A stretch of 64,000 bases of DNA from Chamaecrista fasciculata (Eukaryota; Streptophyta; Magnoliopsida; Fabales; Fabaceae): positions 1 to 64,000 of the forward strand of contig QANZ01052391.1 in the NCBI GenBank assembly GCA_003254925.1. Reading direction: 5' to 3'. The notes beneath the pieces are model-generated. The model did not search any database and was not told the DNA's origin. It saw only the letters and a list, made by a program, of their open reading frames with translations. This document shows, piece by piece, positions 23,492 to 35,664 of this stretch (the stretch's first letter is position 1; every line of letters starts with the position of its first letter). Made by a program: the position numbers and the translations under genes.

Positions 23492-25146
23492 ATGTTGTTT
23501 TCTACCATTCTAAGGTATGCCTTCCCCAAATCTCCTCTTTTTCTTTCTAATTTTCCTTTTTCCCTCTGTTACCCCAAGTTTTATGCTCATTTTCATTCCC
23601 CAAATCCCAATCACATTCACGATATCGTCACTTCTTTCAATCGCATACTCCATAGACATCCCCCACCCTCCATATTCGAAATTTAACAAGGTTTTAGGAG
23701 TGATTGTAAAGATGAAACATTATGACACTGCTATTTCACTTTGTGCACAAGCCGAATCAAAAGGAGTGATTCCTAATTTGGCTACTCTCAGCATCGTGAT
23801 CAACTGTTACTGCCATTTGGGTCAAATGGATTTTGCTTTCTCTATATTGGGGAGGGTTTTCAAGATGGGTCATCAACCTGATACCATAACTGTGACTACA
23901 ATAATGAAGGGGTTGTGTAATAGTAATAGGGTTGGAGAGGCACTTTTCACGATGAACTAATTGCCCAAGGCTTCGTGCTTGATGAAGTGAGTTATGGCAT
24001 CTTACTCAATGGGCTGTGTTAAACAAGAAAAATAAAACTTGCCATTAAATTGCTGCAAATGATGAAGAAACTGCAAGTTAAGCCTAATGTTGTCATGTAC
24101 AACACTTCGTAGATGGCCTATGTAAAGATGGTTTTTTTAATGAGGCACTAGATTTGTGTTCTGAAATGCTTAGCACGGGAATCCCCTTTAATGTTATCAC
24201 TTATAACTCTCTAATACATGGTTTATGTACCGCGGGTCATTGGCAAGAAGCTATTCAATTGCTACTTGAGATGTTTGAAAGTGGCATAAATCCTAATGTC
24301 GTTACTTTTAGTATAATGGTTGATGCATATGGTAAGGAAGGAAGGATTTCTGAAGCTCAAAGTATTTTTGCTATGATGATGAAGTTTGGTGAATGGCCTA
24401 ATGTTTTTACTTACAATGCTTTGATGGATGGTTATTGCTTAATAAATAATGTTAAGGAGTCAAGAGAGTTGTTCAAAAAGATGACGAAAATTGGTGTGGG
24501 ACCTAATGTTATGAGCTGTAATATCTTGATTAATGGATATTGTAAGAGTAAGATGTTGGATGAAGCTGTGGATATGTTTAAGGAAATGCAGGTTAGGAAT
24601 TTGGTTCCAAATACTATAACATACAGTTCCCTCATTGATGGCTTGTGCAAGTCTGGAAAATTGTCACATGTCAGAGGTTTTATTTGTGAGATGCATGATA
24701 ATTGTCAGCCCCTTGATATAACCACTTATACCATGTTGATAGACGCATTGTGCAAAGGAGGACATCTTGATGAGGCTATTTCATTATATAGGCAAATTGT
24801 CAATCATGGAATACAACCTAATGTTTATACATACACTTCACTTATTGATGGACTCTGCAAAGGTAGCAGAGTAAATTATGCACTTAGGATTTTTAATGTT
24901 CTCTTGGAAAGTCATCATTATTTAGATGTCCATGCATACACCGCAATGATATGCGGCCTTTGTAAGGAGGGCTTGTTTGATGAAGCAATGGCCTTGCTTG
25001 AAAAGATGGAAGAGAATGGCTGCCTCCCTGATTTTGTAACCTTTGAAGTAATTATTCGAGAGCTTTTAGAAAGAAATGAAAATGACAAGGCAAAGAAGCT
25101 TCTCCTTGAAATGATCGCTAGAGGTCTTCTAAAACGACAAAACTAG
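23492..25146 (+). pseudogene. PPR3: Rf-like PPR pseudogene, four lesions
   Basis: ATG at 23492 opens the usual leader. One extra T (same site as PPR2) gives TAA at 23684. A 4-bp deletion at about 23945 shifts the frame. An AAA-to-TAA change near 24018 gives a stop after GLC. A 1-bp deletion near 24105 shifts the frame again. From about 24110 the frame is clean to TAG at 25144-25146 (about 340 codons, nine or so PPR units, ending ...ARGLLKRQN), two residues beyond the usual end because the normal stop codon is changed. The clean 3' part is only a remnant, without leader or upstream motifs. Confidence 0.88.
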
Positions 25147-28100
25147 GTCAGGTACTTTAGTCCTCTTCATTTTCCTCTTGCTTGAAAAACTTAATGATAT
25201 TCTCATTGATTACTCTGCTCTACTTTACTTTGCACCCTACTATTCCACAGCTGAATAATGTCATGTGTAATAGAATCTCATTTTGGTTCAAAGAGTATGT
25301 CCTTACAAAACCTTTTTACATAATTTGATGTTTTTATCATATGAGGTGGCTTCTGCATACAATTTTTTAGATGCATTAGTATAATCGTATCTATATAATT
25401 TGATGGGGAGAATGAATAAGGAACTCTCAATTTGCATGCATAGCATATACATGAGCACCTATTAAAGAATAATAAATGCTAGGGTTAATTAAACAAATGG
25501 CTTTAAACAATTAAAAGTGTAAAAAAATTGTTTGATAGCTTAATTTTTAAAAGTAAAAGACAAAATAATTTTTAAAGTTCAAAACTACATTTTATCACTT
25601 GATTAATTAAAATCAAGCATGGTTATAGGCAAAGATGTCATTGCTACTACTATATGGTTTCAAAGGCAAAGATCTGCGAGAGTATTACACATTTGAATTG
25701 GATAAAATGCTTTGTGCCTTCCGTTACAGTGGAGTGGGTTTGTTATTCTGAACATGTCTGATACCTTTTATTTAGTCTTATAATCTAAACTGTTGATTTT
25801 TATCATATCCCTACACTATGTTCATTTCTAGTAGTATGTATATATAAACTCAATCATTTTCTCTCAAATTATCAATTGATTGATGTTCTACAGTGACTTT
25901 CTTTCTCTTCTGAAGTTCACATTTCCTTTTGGCTCCAACTATCAACTCAGCTTACTAGTTTGTGGTTGAATTGATTTAATGTAGAGAGTTGAAATATGGA
26001 GATGATCATTACTAGATATTCGTAGAATTGAACTTGGGTGGTAATTGAACTTGGACACGTCATTGGGTAATTGGAAACCTTCTATGTTCTTGTTTATAAT
26101 ATATGATGACTCTTAATTGCTTTCCTACTGTTGTATGAGGACTCTTAATTGTTTATCTTTTATATTCTATATCTAAAATGATTGTACATGAAAAACGTTT
26201 TGCCTATTTATGTGTTGATCTTTGCTCATAGTGTTAGTTAAGTATATTGGCTCAATTATCAAGTTCTTCTCAATTTGTGCATAATTGCTTTTCTTGATCG
26301 ATGAGGAAATCATCTAACTCTAGAAAGCTTTTAAACAGAAATGGAGTGAAATAAGTGTCAAAGGAGTAACTCTACCCAAGGAAGAAAGGTGAAGAAGCCA
26401 ATGGATGATGGATCAGATAGCCCACAAGAAACCATGAAGAATGCCACTTCGAAATGATGGAATGCTGTGTTTTGATTGCATAAACAGTTAAAAAAAATGA
26501 AGGCAAAGATATTTTCAAATTGATAGGATGTGATGCCTTCAAAGTTATTACTTAAAAATAACTGCCTCAGTGTACATTGTATATGTATATTTGATCATTT
26601 GTATTCTTTAGGTTAAGTCCCATCTTCATTGGGAAATATATAAACTCAATCCATTGAGTGATGTTCTCCTGTGAGTAATTTCTTTCTCTTCTTAGTGTCA
26701 CTCATCCATTGGCTTCATTTGGTTATATGAGTCTGCCACCATTATTGATGTATCAACTTAGGTGAATAGCTTAATTCTCCAGTCTGAATAATTGCATAAT
26801 GGAGTGAAGCCATGAATGAAGGAAATCATCTAACTCTGAATAGCTTTAATGTTAGTGTATGTTGAATTTTACTAATACAATTTGTATATAATATCTCAAT
26901 ATTTAAAAAAACATTAATTTTATTTTAATTAGATTACGTAATGTTAATGCCAGTAATCAAATATCATGGTGTTGATTGTTAATGGGAGTAGTGCAATTTC
27001 ATAATTAATAAACAAGAACAAAATAACTTACCTGTCTTCTCTTCCTCCTGTGTGCTTTTGTTGTGATTTCGTTGATTTATAAATTTCTAGTTGACAGAAT
27101 CTCTATTCATTATCCTAACCGAATCTCTTCATCACTATTTCTTCTGTCACGAGTTTAATATTTACTGTTAATTAGGTTATGTGAGATGGCAATGATGGTG
27201 CCCCATATACCACTTATTATATCTTTGTTTTCCTTCGGTTGTCAGCTTTGTTTACATTCTTTAAAGTGTTTTTCCTATTTATGTGCTCATCTTTGCACAT
27301 GGCTCTTCTACATCTACTTACTAGTACTTGGAAAATTGCCCAAACTGTCAAACCGTGTGGCTTTTTCTAATTTGGCCAGCTTTTGAAATCTTTTGCCCCA
27401 ATTTTTAGTCGATGAATTATTAGGTTCTCCAATCTAGTTGATGGGTTAATTTTCTATTATTTTTTTTAGTTTAGCCAACAAAGGTGTTCTGTTTCAACCT
27501 GCTTGTGTGTGAATGTTAGCTTAATTCTCAAGTTCTGCATAATTGCTTTTCCGAAAATCATCTAACTCTGAATTTCTTTTATAGAGAAATGGAGTGAAGC
27601 AGCTTTTACCCAAGGAAGAGACAAAGAAGAAGAAGAAGCCATGGATGATGGATAAATAATAATTAAGGCATATTATTTAAGGATAAAGACTACAATTTAT
27701 CACTTGATTAATTAAAATCAAGCTGGTTATAGGAAAAGATGATATTGCCACAAGTAGATGGTATGCATATATAAACTTATGTCCTTCAAATTATCAATTA
27801 TGGTATGCATATATAAATTCAATCATGTGCTATCAAATTATCAATTAAATGATGTTCTATTGAGTTTCTTTCTCTTCTGAATGTCACTTTTCCTTTTGGC
27901 TCCATTTATCAAGTTAACTCGTTAGTTTGTGGTTTAATTGGATTTATCATGGAAAGAAGTAACATGAAGATGATCTTTACTCTATATTTGTGGAACGATC
28001 TTGAAGGATCTTTCTGAAATCAGATATGGATGGGAGTTATAAAATATTAGGTTGAAGTACAAATGAGACAAATATAATCTATATAAACAAATATAAAACT

Positions 28101-30189
28101 GATTTTTCTGAAGGTTTAAAAGAGTTAATAGTATTAAAGGGTTAGTATTATTTTAAAATTATAAAATATCATATAATCTATATAAACATTAAAATGAATA
28201 AATATATTTTTTGGAAAATCTTACTATTTTTTATTCTTGAATTTACATTGAGTAAATGAATCAATTTTTAAATCGTAGAAATACACTATTTGATTCTTAA
28301 AATATTTCAATTGTCAATGATTTGACCTTTGGTGATGATTTGGTCCATCAATTTAAAATGATTTTATACTTTTTTATCTTTAAATTTGTACTAATTTAAT
28401 ATTTTTTTATCCCCAAATTTGTATAGAATTTGTATTTTTTGGTTTCTGAATTAGACTTAGGGACCAAATCATTGAGGATTTATATTTGAATATTTATGGA
28501 CTACATTGATATAAATTAAGAGACCAAATAATAAATTTTTTCTAACGTTTTTTAGGTCAAAACCTCAAATTGGTCGGTTATGTATGAGGTGAATTTCAAA
28601 TCAATAACTTATCTTTAATTTATTTCAGATTGGTTTTATATGTTTTCATAAGTTTTCAAATTGGTTCAGAAAATATTGAATGTGGTAAAGTAGGTCGGTA
28701 ACTCATTTCAAGGTCAAACAAACAAAGTTGACCATATCTCTCCTGTTTCAAGTTTAAATGTGACGAGTTCGAAATTATGTGTTAATTCTTGAAGAGTTTT
28801 TTCCTTGCCCAGTTAAGATCGTTAGCAAATGAAGTCAAATTAAATCTCGAAAGTAGGTTTGAGATTAATTTGAAAAATTATGAAAATATGTAGGAGTCCT
28901 TTTAGTATAAATTAAATTAGATTACATAATGTTAATGTAAGTAATCAAATGTCATGGTGTTGATTGTTAATGGGAGTAGTGCAATTGCATAATTAATAAA
29001 CAAGAACAAAATAACTTCCCTCTCTTCTCTTCCTCCTGTGTGCTTTTGTTGTGATTTTGTAAACATAGTAATGAATTGCATCAAGTGCTTCAAAATAAAA
29101 GTTTTCTAAAGCTCCATTTTTTTTGAGTCACTTAAAGGTTGGATTTAGACAGTTAAAGCTTGGAATTACAATTCTTTTTTTTTATTATTTATATGTACAT
29201 AATATAGATTCTGAAATCTGGTTTGTTTTATTTACAAGCTGAGTAAATTAGGTTGTCAAATATTTTTAATTATAGATTTGTGACCTCATAATTCTATGGA
29301 TGCATGGTATATATATTTATTGATTTTGCAATGCTATTGAAGCTGAAATGGTGGGGTGTGTATGAACCTATTAATGTGGCTTAATATATAATATTTTCAA
29401 TGATTAATCTTTCTTACTTAGCAGTTAGCACTCTATTATTTAGCAGCTGAATCATGTCATGTATTTTAGAATCTCATTTGGGTTCAAAGATTAGGTCATG
29501 ATAAAATTAATCTTACATGTCATTTGATGATTTTTCCATATGAGATTGCTTCTTCATACTCTTTTTGAGATGCATTAGGATGAAGAACATATAGGGACTT
29601 TCAATTCTTTTTGTTTTGTTGCAAGGGAATTGTGTTTAGGATTATCAGATAGTCAGTTTTCACCCTTATAGCTCAGTTTATACTTGTGGGTTTGGGTATT
29701 TTGAAGCCAGTGCCTCTAAATCAGGTGAATATGAAAATGAGGGACCAAAATTGAAAATGAGAGAAACTACTTCCAATCAGGTGGATATGAAGATGACTAA
29801 TGATCCTATTTCATATTATTTCATTTGAAAAGATGCATTTCCTCATTTCCTTCAACTATTTTTGTGGAGTATTTATCAGATAATTTTGCCTCTTCAACTT
29901 GTCCCATTACTTTTATTCTACATATTAAAACTACCTTTTCTTCTCATTGACTATTATTAGAGATGTTTTGGTTTGGATGGTTGTGGATTATGGTTCTTGA
30001 TATTACACATCATTGTCTTCAGGTGAATTTAGTCTGAGATAATGAACAAAAAGAATTTAGATCTAATTCATCTTCAGTTCAAGCTGTTCTATTTTCATGC
30101 CTATGGTTTAACCCTTTGTTCTGTCTTTATTCCTAATTTAATTCCTTTAAAATATGTAAACCTGAGAACTTTGGATTTTAAATGTTTTT
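25147..30189. other. PPR3 3' flank and spacer, non-coding
   Basis: I see no gene here. The blocks are recognisable copies of 4759-9000 and of the regions after PPR4 and PPR5. The exon-like phrase after ttttaaacag recurs at 26341, but its second codon is TGA. Around 28560-28900 is a copy of a dispersed repeat with 'gttgaccatatctctcctg'. Confidence 0.5.
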
Positions 30190-30213
30190 TGTTTTCTCCT
30201 GCTGGTTTTGCTG

Positions 30214-30348
30214 CCTGGTGACCAAGAGGTCACCGGTTCAAATCCTGGAAACAGCCTCTCTGCAAAGTAGGGGTGAGGCTGCGTACATCTTGACCCTCCT
30301 CAGACCCCACCTAGTGGGAGCCTTGTGCACTGGGGCCACCCTTATTTA
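30214..30348 (+). mobile_element. tRNA-derived SINE (Au-like), 5'-truncated
   Basis: It contains a pol III B-box (ggttcaaatcc, 30235-30245), then cctggaaacagcctctctg and ggtgaggctgcgtacat, which are typical of the plant Au SINE family. The A-box part is missing. A perfect 24-bp direct repeat beginning tgttttctcctgctgg flanks it at 30190-30213 and 30349-30372, the mark of LINE-driven retroposition. Confidence 0.88.
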
Positions 30349-30372
30349 TGTTTTCTCCTGCTGGTTTTGCTG

Positions 30373-33220
30373 GTAGAAACCAATATACAGGACATACTGT
30401 TTAACTGTTTTGGTTTTCTAGGTGGTACTTGGGTGTAGAGCTTTAACAGGGAATGAGTCCATTATAAAGGCATTGTGGCATCACTCATATGCATTATGGA
30501 TCTGCACTCTAAAGGTATGCTTGACATATATTTCTATTTCAAAGTGCATACAATTATTCTCAATTTCATGTACCTTTACTCTGTACACAACGTAACTTGA
30601 TCTTATTTTATTATTCTTTAATTCTTCATTATAATATGAATGAACAGTCTTTTCTCGATTCATAACATCAGTGAATCTTTTGGTTTCTCTTATGTGGACC
30701 GTGTCATTATTTAGTTAAAAACACATGAATGTTGGACCTATATTAAATGTTTATCATTATATGTGATATGGAAAAAATTTTATGAAGTTCTTAAAGTGTT
30801 TGCTAATCAGGAAATAGTCCTTGATGGAATCCTAGATGGTTGCCATCTTGAGTTGCAACTGATTGATAGGAGCCAAGTAAACATCAATATAAAATCAAGA
30901 AAGCAGATAACGAGAAGTTATGGAACAGTATTTGAAATGAGGTCTTTATATAGCCCTTTTGTTAATTAAATATTAAAAAAAGGTTAAGTTTGTGCTTGGG
31001 CCCTTCCTCTTTTAATTTGTTGTTGATTTTCTTCTGATTATGTGTTTAAGATGTTGTGTGTTGATGACTCTTTTACTCTCATGGGGATTTAGTTGCTGCC
31101 ATGTGATGAAGTATTATTCTGATGATAGATATGCCATAGACAATACATAGTTTCTGCTGTACATATGTGATAGTTTCGGTACACCTCTGTTGGAGGTAAT
31201 TCTTTTGTAAATTCTAACAAAGTTACTGCATGTAGATTCTAGCATTATGTTTAAGAAGTTACTGCATGTAGATTCTAGCATTATGTTTACTTGCCAAGAA
31301 AGTTGAGTTGAGTGTCATTTTTGCTTGCTTATAGTGTTCATGATTATTGTCTGATTGTAGGGCTTGTTTTGGAATGTTGTGTTTTTTCAAAAGCAATTGT
31401 AACTAATAGAAGATCCCAAAACCTTAATAAACTAATAATAGTATAAGCATATGTATATTAATTTTACATTCATGTACTATTCAGCACCTAGAATTCATCC
31501 ATGTGTTGTGAGGCAAATGAGTCATTTTGGGAAGAATTTCAGTCTTTAGAAATTTTCATTCCTTTCATCAATGTCTCACCCTTTTACTGTCATTTCCAAA
31601 AAAACAATAATATATTTTCAGTTCTATGTTACATGTCTGTCATTTTACTGAGTTCTGTGCATTTTATCTCAACAGGGATACTGCAGGACAAGAAAGATTT
31701 CGAAGTCTCATTATGGGAGTTATGAAAATATTTCAAGTTTTAACTAATGGAAATTATCATTACTTGAGTATGGTGCATTATGGGAACCAACTATTTGATG
31801 GTCCCTCCTTTGATGCTTTTCACTCATGTATTATTCTTTTATACTTGTTAATTATCTTAATACTTTGTAGATACACTTCTTAATTATTAATAATTATATG
31901 ACATGTTAGAGGTATTTACTAATAAAATAAAATTAATTATATAAAATAATTTTTTAATTAAAAATAATAAAAAAAATGAAGCATTTCGAAATTGTTTTGA
32001 TTTGTAAATGATTAAAATTAATTTTGCAACGCTACAAACCGTTGCAGGATCTGTATTTAGTATTGCTTGTGTGGCATCACTTTTAAAAGCTGCAAAAATA
32101 ATATAAAATGTTGTCCACAACGAAATTATATAAAGTGTTGCATTTGCAATGGCAGTAAATGCAATGCACAAAGTTTTTGACATTTTGCAACACTTTTTAA
32201 ATGTTAGAGAAGGCACAAAATGCAATAGGAAAACTTCATAAATTAAACCGTTGATAATCGAGGTCAAATAGTAATCTAAAAGTTAATTTTGATGTTTTGA
32301 TCAAACTCACTTTCAGAGTACTATTTGACCTCGTCTAATAATCTTTAGGCAAAAGTAATAAACCGCTCCCAAACTCTTGGATAAGTCTCAGTTGTACTTG
32401 CACCCTTAAACTTTTTTTGTTGTCAATTCTATCTCTAAGTTTCACATTTGTCTCAAGTCTCAACCTTGGCCTAACATCATCTAATTCGTTGGTGAAAAAC
32501 AAAGACATGGTGAGTAACTTTTTTCCCTTATTTACTTTGGTGTCTATATACCTCAAAAGTTTCACATTTGTATCTATTGTATCCCAGAACATTAACACTT
32601 TGTATCAATTCTTTCTTAAAACCTAGATCATAGATTGGTGTCTATATATCAGCATTTTTTACTAACGATTTATACACTGTTAGGCCTTAAGGTGCAACAA
32701 AAACCTAGCTCATAGATTGGGGTACCCTAGGTTTTTTTTGACCTAATCTGTATATAAGATTTTTGGCAAAATTGAAACATATATGCAAATAAAAAATTAT
32801 ATCATGACTATATATATAATAATATACGTATTTTTATATGAAAACTTTTTTTTATCATATGTCCTCGAAGGGACAATTTATATTGAACGATCTATTATAT
32901 ATTTATATTTTGACATTTAAATTATTTTTTTGGTAGGCAAAATTTTGATTCTTTTGTTTTTGAACTAGTCAAATTTTGTTCCTTAGCTTAAAAAACATGT
33001 TTGACTAGAGCATATCGTAGTCCAATTTCCAAAAGTGTATTCCGGATCCTACATCATTCGTTTTTTCTTAAAAAAAAAAAAGGAAAAGAAATTTAGAAAC
33101 TTACACAACCAATTCATTCTTCATTCTTATAGAAACACCCATTCTCCACTTCGTGCCGCAAAGTAAGAATCTTTGATCTCTTGTTCAACGAAGAGTTGTT
33201 GATCTATCCAATACCTTTCT
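30373..33220. other. PPR4 upstream region with gene scraps
   Basis: No complete gene is present. The part from 30763 to about 31330 and from 31500 to 31860 is repeated at 49510-49900 and 49960-50880. It holds a Rab-type exon piece and an open phrase near 30820-30945 (ILDGCHLELQLIDRS...), not recognised. Around 31990-32260, palindromic 'gttgcaa...ttgcaac' phrases suggest a decayed DNA-transposon end. 32270-33194 is the standard PPR upstream flank, shared with 52690-53600. Confidence 0.5.
31676..31712 (+). pseudogene. Rab6/RABH-like GTPase exon fragment
   Basis: After a good acceptor (ctcaacag) the sequence reads g|DTAGQERFRSLI, the switch II / G3 region of Rab GTPases. 'ERFRSLI' followed by PSY is the form seen in the Rab6/RABH class. 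Homology stops after 12 codons, where the text turns into atgggagttatg. The second copy at 50113 goes further. No other Rab exons were found, so this is a captured scrap. Confidence 0.7.
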
Positions 33221-34880
33221 TCGTTGTTTTCTACAATACTAAGGTATGCCTTCCCCAAATCTCCTCTTTCTCTTTCTCCTTTTCCTTATTCTCTCTGTTT
33301 TCCCAAGTTTTATGCTCATTTTCATTCCCCAAATCCGAATAACATTGATGATGCGGTTGCTTCTTTCAATCGCCTACTTCATAGACATTCCCCACCCTCC
33401 ATATTCAAAATTACCAAGGTTTTAGGAATGATTGTAAAGATGAAACATTATGACAGTGCTATTTCACTTTGTGCAAAAGCGGAATCAAAAGGAGTAATGC
33501 CTAATTTGTTTACTCTATCTTGATCAACTGTTACTGCCATTTGGGTCAGATGGATTTTTCTTTCTCCATATTGGGGAAGGTTTTCAAGATGGGTCATCAA
33601 CCTGATATGATAACTATGACTACAATAATGAAGGGGTTGTGTAAAAATAACAGGGTTGGAGAGGCACTGCACTTTCATGATGAATCAATTGCCCGAGGCT
33701 TCATGTTTGATAAAGTGACTTATGGCATATTACTCAATGGACTGTGTAAAACAGGAAAAATAAGAGCTGCTGTAAAATTGCTGCAAATGATGAAGAAACT
33801 GAAAATAAAGCCTGATGTTGTCATGTATAACACTGTCATCGATGGCCTCTATAAGGATGGTTTTATAAATGAGGCTCTTGATTTGTGTTCTGAAATGCTT
33901 AGCAAGGGAATCCCCCTTGATGTTTTCACTTATAGCTCTCTAATTCATGGTTTATGTACCATAGGTCATTGGCAACAGGCTACTCAATTGCTCAATGAGA
34001 TGATTGAAAGTCGCATAAATCCTGATGCATTACTTTTAGTATAATGGTTGATGCATATTGTAAAGAAGGAAGAATCTTTGAAGCTCAAGGTGTGCTTGCT
34101 ATGATGATGAAGTTTGGGGAACGGCCTCATGTTGTTACTTACAGTGCTTTAATGGATGGTTATTGCTTAATAAATAATGTTAAGCAATCAAGAGAGCTAT
34201 TCAACAAAATGACCAAAATTGGTTTGGCACCTAACGTTATTAGCTATACAATCTTGATTAATGGATATTGTAAGAGTAAGATGTTGGATGAAGCTATGGA
34301 TATGTTTAAGGAAATGCGTGTTAGAAATTTGGTTCCCGATACTTTAACATACAATTCCCTCATTGATGGCTTGTGCAAGTCTAGGAAGTTGTCACTTGTG
34401 CGAGATTTTGTTTGCCAGATGCAAGTTAATGGTCAACCCCCTAATATAACCACTTATACCATATTGTTGGACGGATTGTGCAAAGGAGGACATCTTGATG
34501 AGACTGTTTCATTATATAGGCAAATTGTCCATCATGGAATACAACCTGATGTGTATACATACACTTGCCTTATTAATGGATTGTGCAAAGGTGGGAGAGC
34601 AAATTATGCACTTAGGATTTTTAAAGTTCTCTTGGAAAATCATCATTTTCTTAATGTCACTACGTACACTGCAATGATAAGCGGACTATGTAAAGAGGAC
34701 TTGTTTGATGAAGTGATGGCCTTGCTTGAAAAGATGGAAGAGAATGGCTGCCTTCCTAATTTTGTAACTTTTGAAGTAATTATTCGAGAGCTTTTTCAAA
34801 GAAATGAAAATGACAAGGCAAAAAAGCTTCTCCTTGAAATGATCGCTAGAGGTCTTCATTTTCTTTTTCATAATATATGA
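33221..34880 (+). pseudogene. PPR4: Rf-like PPR pseudogene, start lost
   Basis: The homologous frame begins at 33221, but the start codon site reads TCG (TCG TTG TTT) and the upstream frame hits TGA at 33200 without an ATG. A 4-bp deletion at about 33508-33512 and a 1-bp deletion near 34026 shift the frame. The part 34044-34880 is open, but its C-terminus is not the usual ...LLKR: the last codons run into downstream flank (...ARGLHFLFHNI), marking a deletion junction at about 34856. An upstream spliced exon could in principle supply an ATG, but the two frameshifts still kill the protein. Confidence 0.88.
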
Positions 34881-35115
34881 TGACTCTTAATTGATTTCCT
34901 ACTGTTGTATGAGGACTCTTAATTGTTTATCTTTTAATATGATTGGACATGGAAAACGTTTTGCCTATTTATGTGCTCCTCTTTGCACATTGCTCTTTCT
35001 TGCTCACTGTTAGTTAAGTATATTAGCTCAATTATCAAGTTCTTCTCAAGTTGTTATAATTGCTCGTCTTGATCGACGTGGAAATCATCTAACTCTTGAA
35101 AGCTTTTAAACAAAA

Positions 35116-35232
35116 ATGGTGTTAAATAAGTGTCAAAGGAGTAACTCTACCCAAAGAAAAAAGGTGAAGAAGCCAATAGATGATGGATCAGATAGCCCAC
35201 AGGAAACCATGAAGAATGCCACTTCGAAATGA
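35116..35232 (+). other. exon-like small ORF (38 codons), second open copy
   Basis: ATG at 35116, TGA at 35230-35232, after ttttaaacaa (the acceptor AG of the other copies is changed to AA). The C-terminus ...ETMKNATSK matches the copy at 6703. Two copies keep the frame and one (26341) does not, so selection on a protein is unproven. Confidence 0.3.
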
Positions 35233-35659
35233 AGAGGATGGAATATTGTGTTTTGATTGCATAAACAGTTAAAAAAATGAAGACAAAGATATTTTCAAAT
35301 TGATAGGATGTGATGCCTTCAAAGTTATTACTTAAAAATAACTGCCTCAGTGTACATTGTGTATGTATATTTGATCATTTGTATTTTTTAGGATAATCCC
35401 TATGATTTATAAATTTATAATTCATTTTATAAAATTAAAACTACCTTATATTTGCAATTCCCATCTTCATAGGGAAATATATAAACTCAATAAGATGCTC
35501 TTCAATTATCAATTGAGTAATGTTCTCCTGTGAGTAATTTCTTTCTCTTCTTAGTGTCACTCATCCATTGGCGTCATTTATAAAGTCATTAGTTTGTAGT
35601 AATGAGTCGGTTATTTACTGTTAATTTGGTTTTATGAGACAGGAAATATATAATGGTGC

Positions 35660-35664
35660 CACCA
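35660..35664. repeat. 5-bp TSD of the LTR element, left
   Basis: cacca, repeated at 42452-42456. The undisturbed host text elsewhere in the window (for example at 7227) has gtgccaccattattgatg once. Confidence 0.85.

Larger units (their letters stand above)
34881..35664. other. PPR4 3' flank
   Basis: This is non-coding flank of the type after PPR1 and PPR3, joined directly to the PPR4 coding end by deletion of the first ~1 kb. It includes the small ORF at 35116-35232 and ends at the LTR-element insertion site (host text gtgccacca|ttattgatg). Confidence 0.55.

Noticed and set aside
23257..23529. Arg-Glu repeat protein on the - strand
   Set aside because: Translation of the TC/GA microsatellite across an N gap.
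31887..32267. 126-codon - strand frame
   Set aside because: Falls in palindromic gttgcaa-rich, AT-rich sequence that looks like a decayed transposon end; no recognisable protein.
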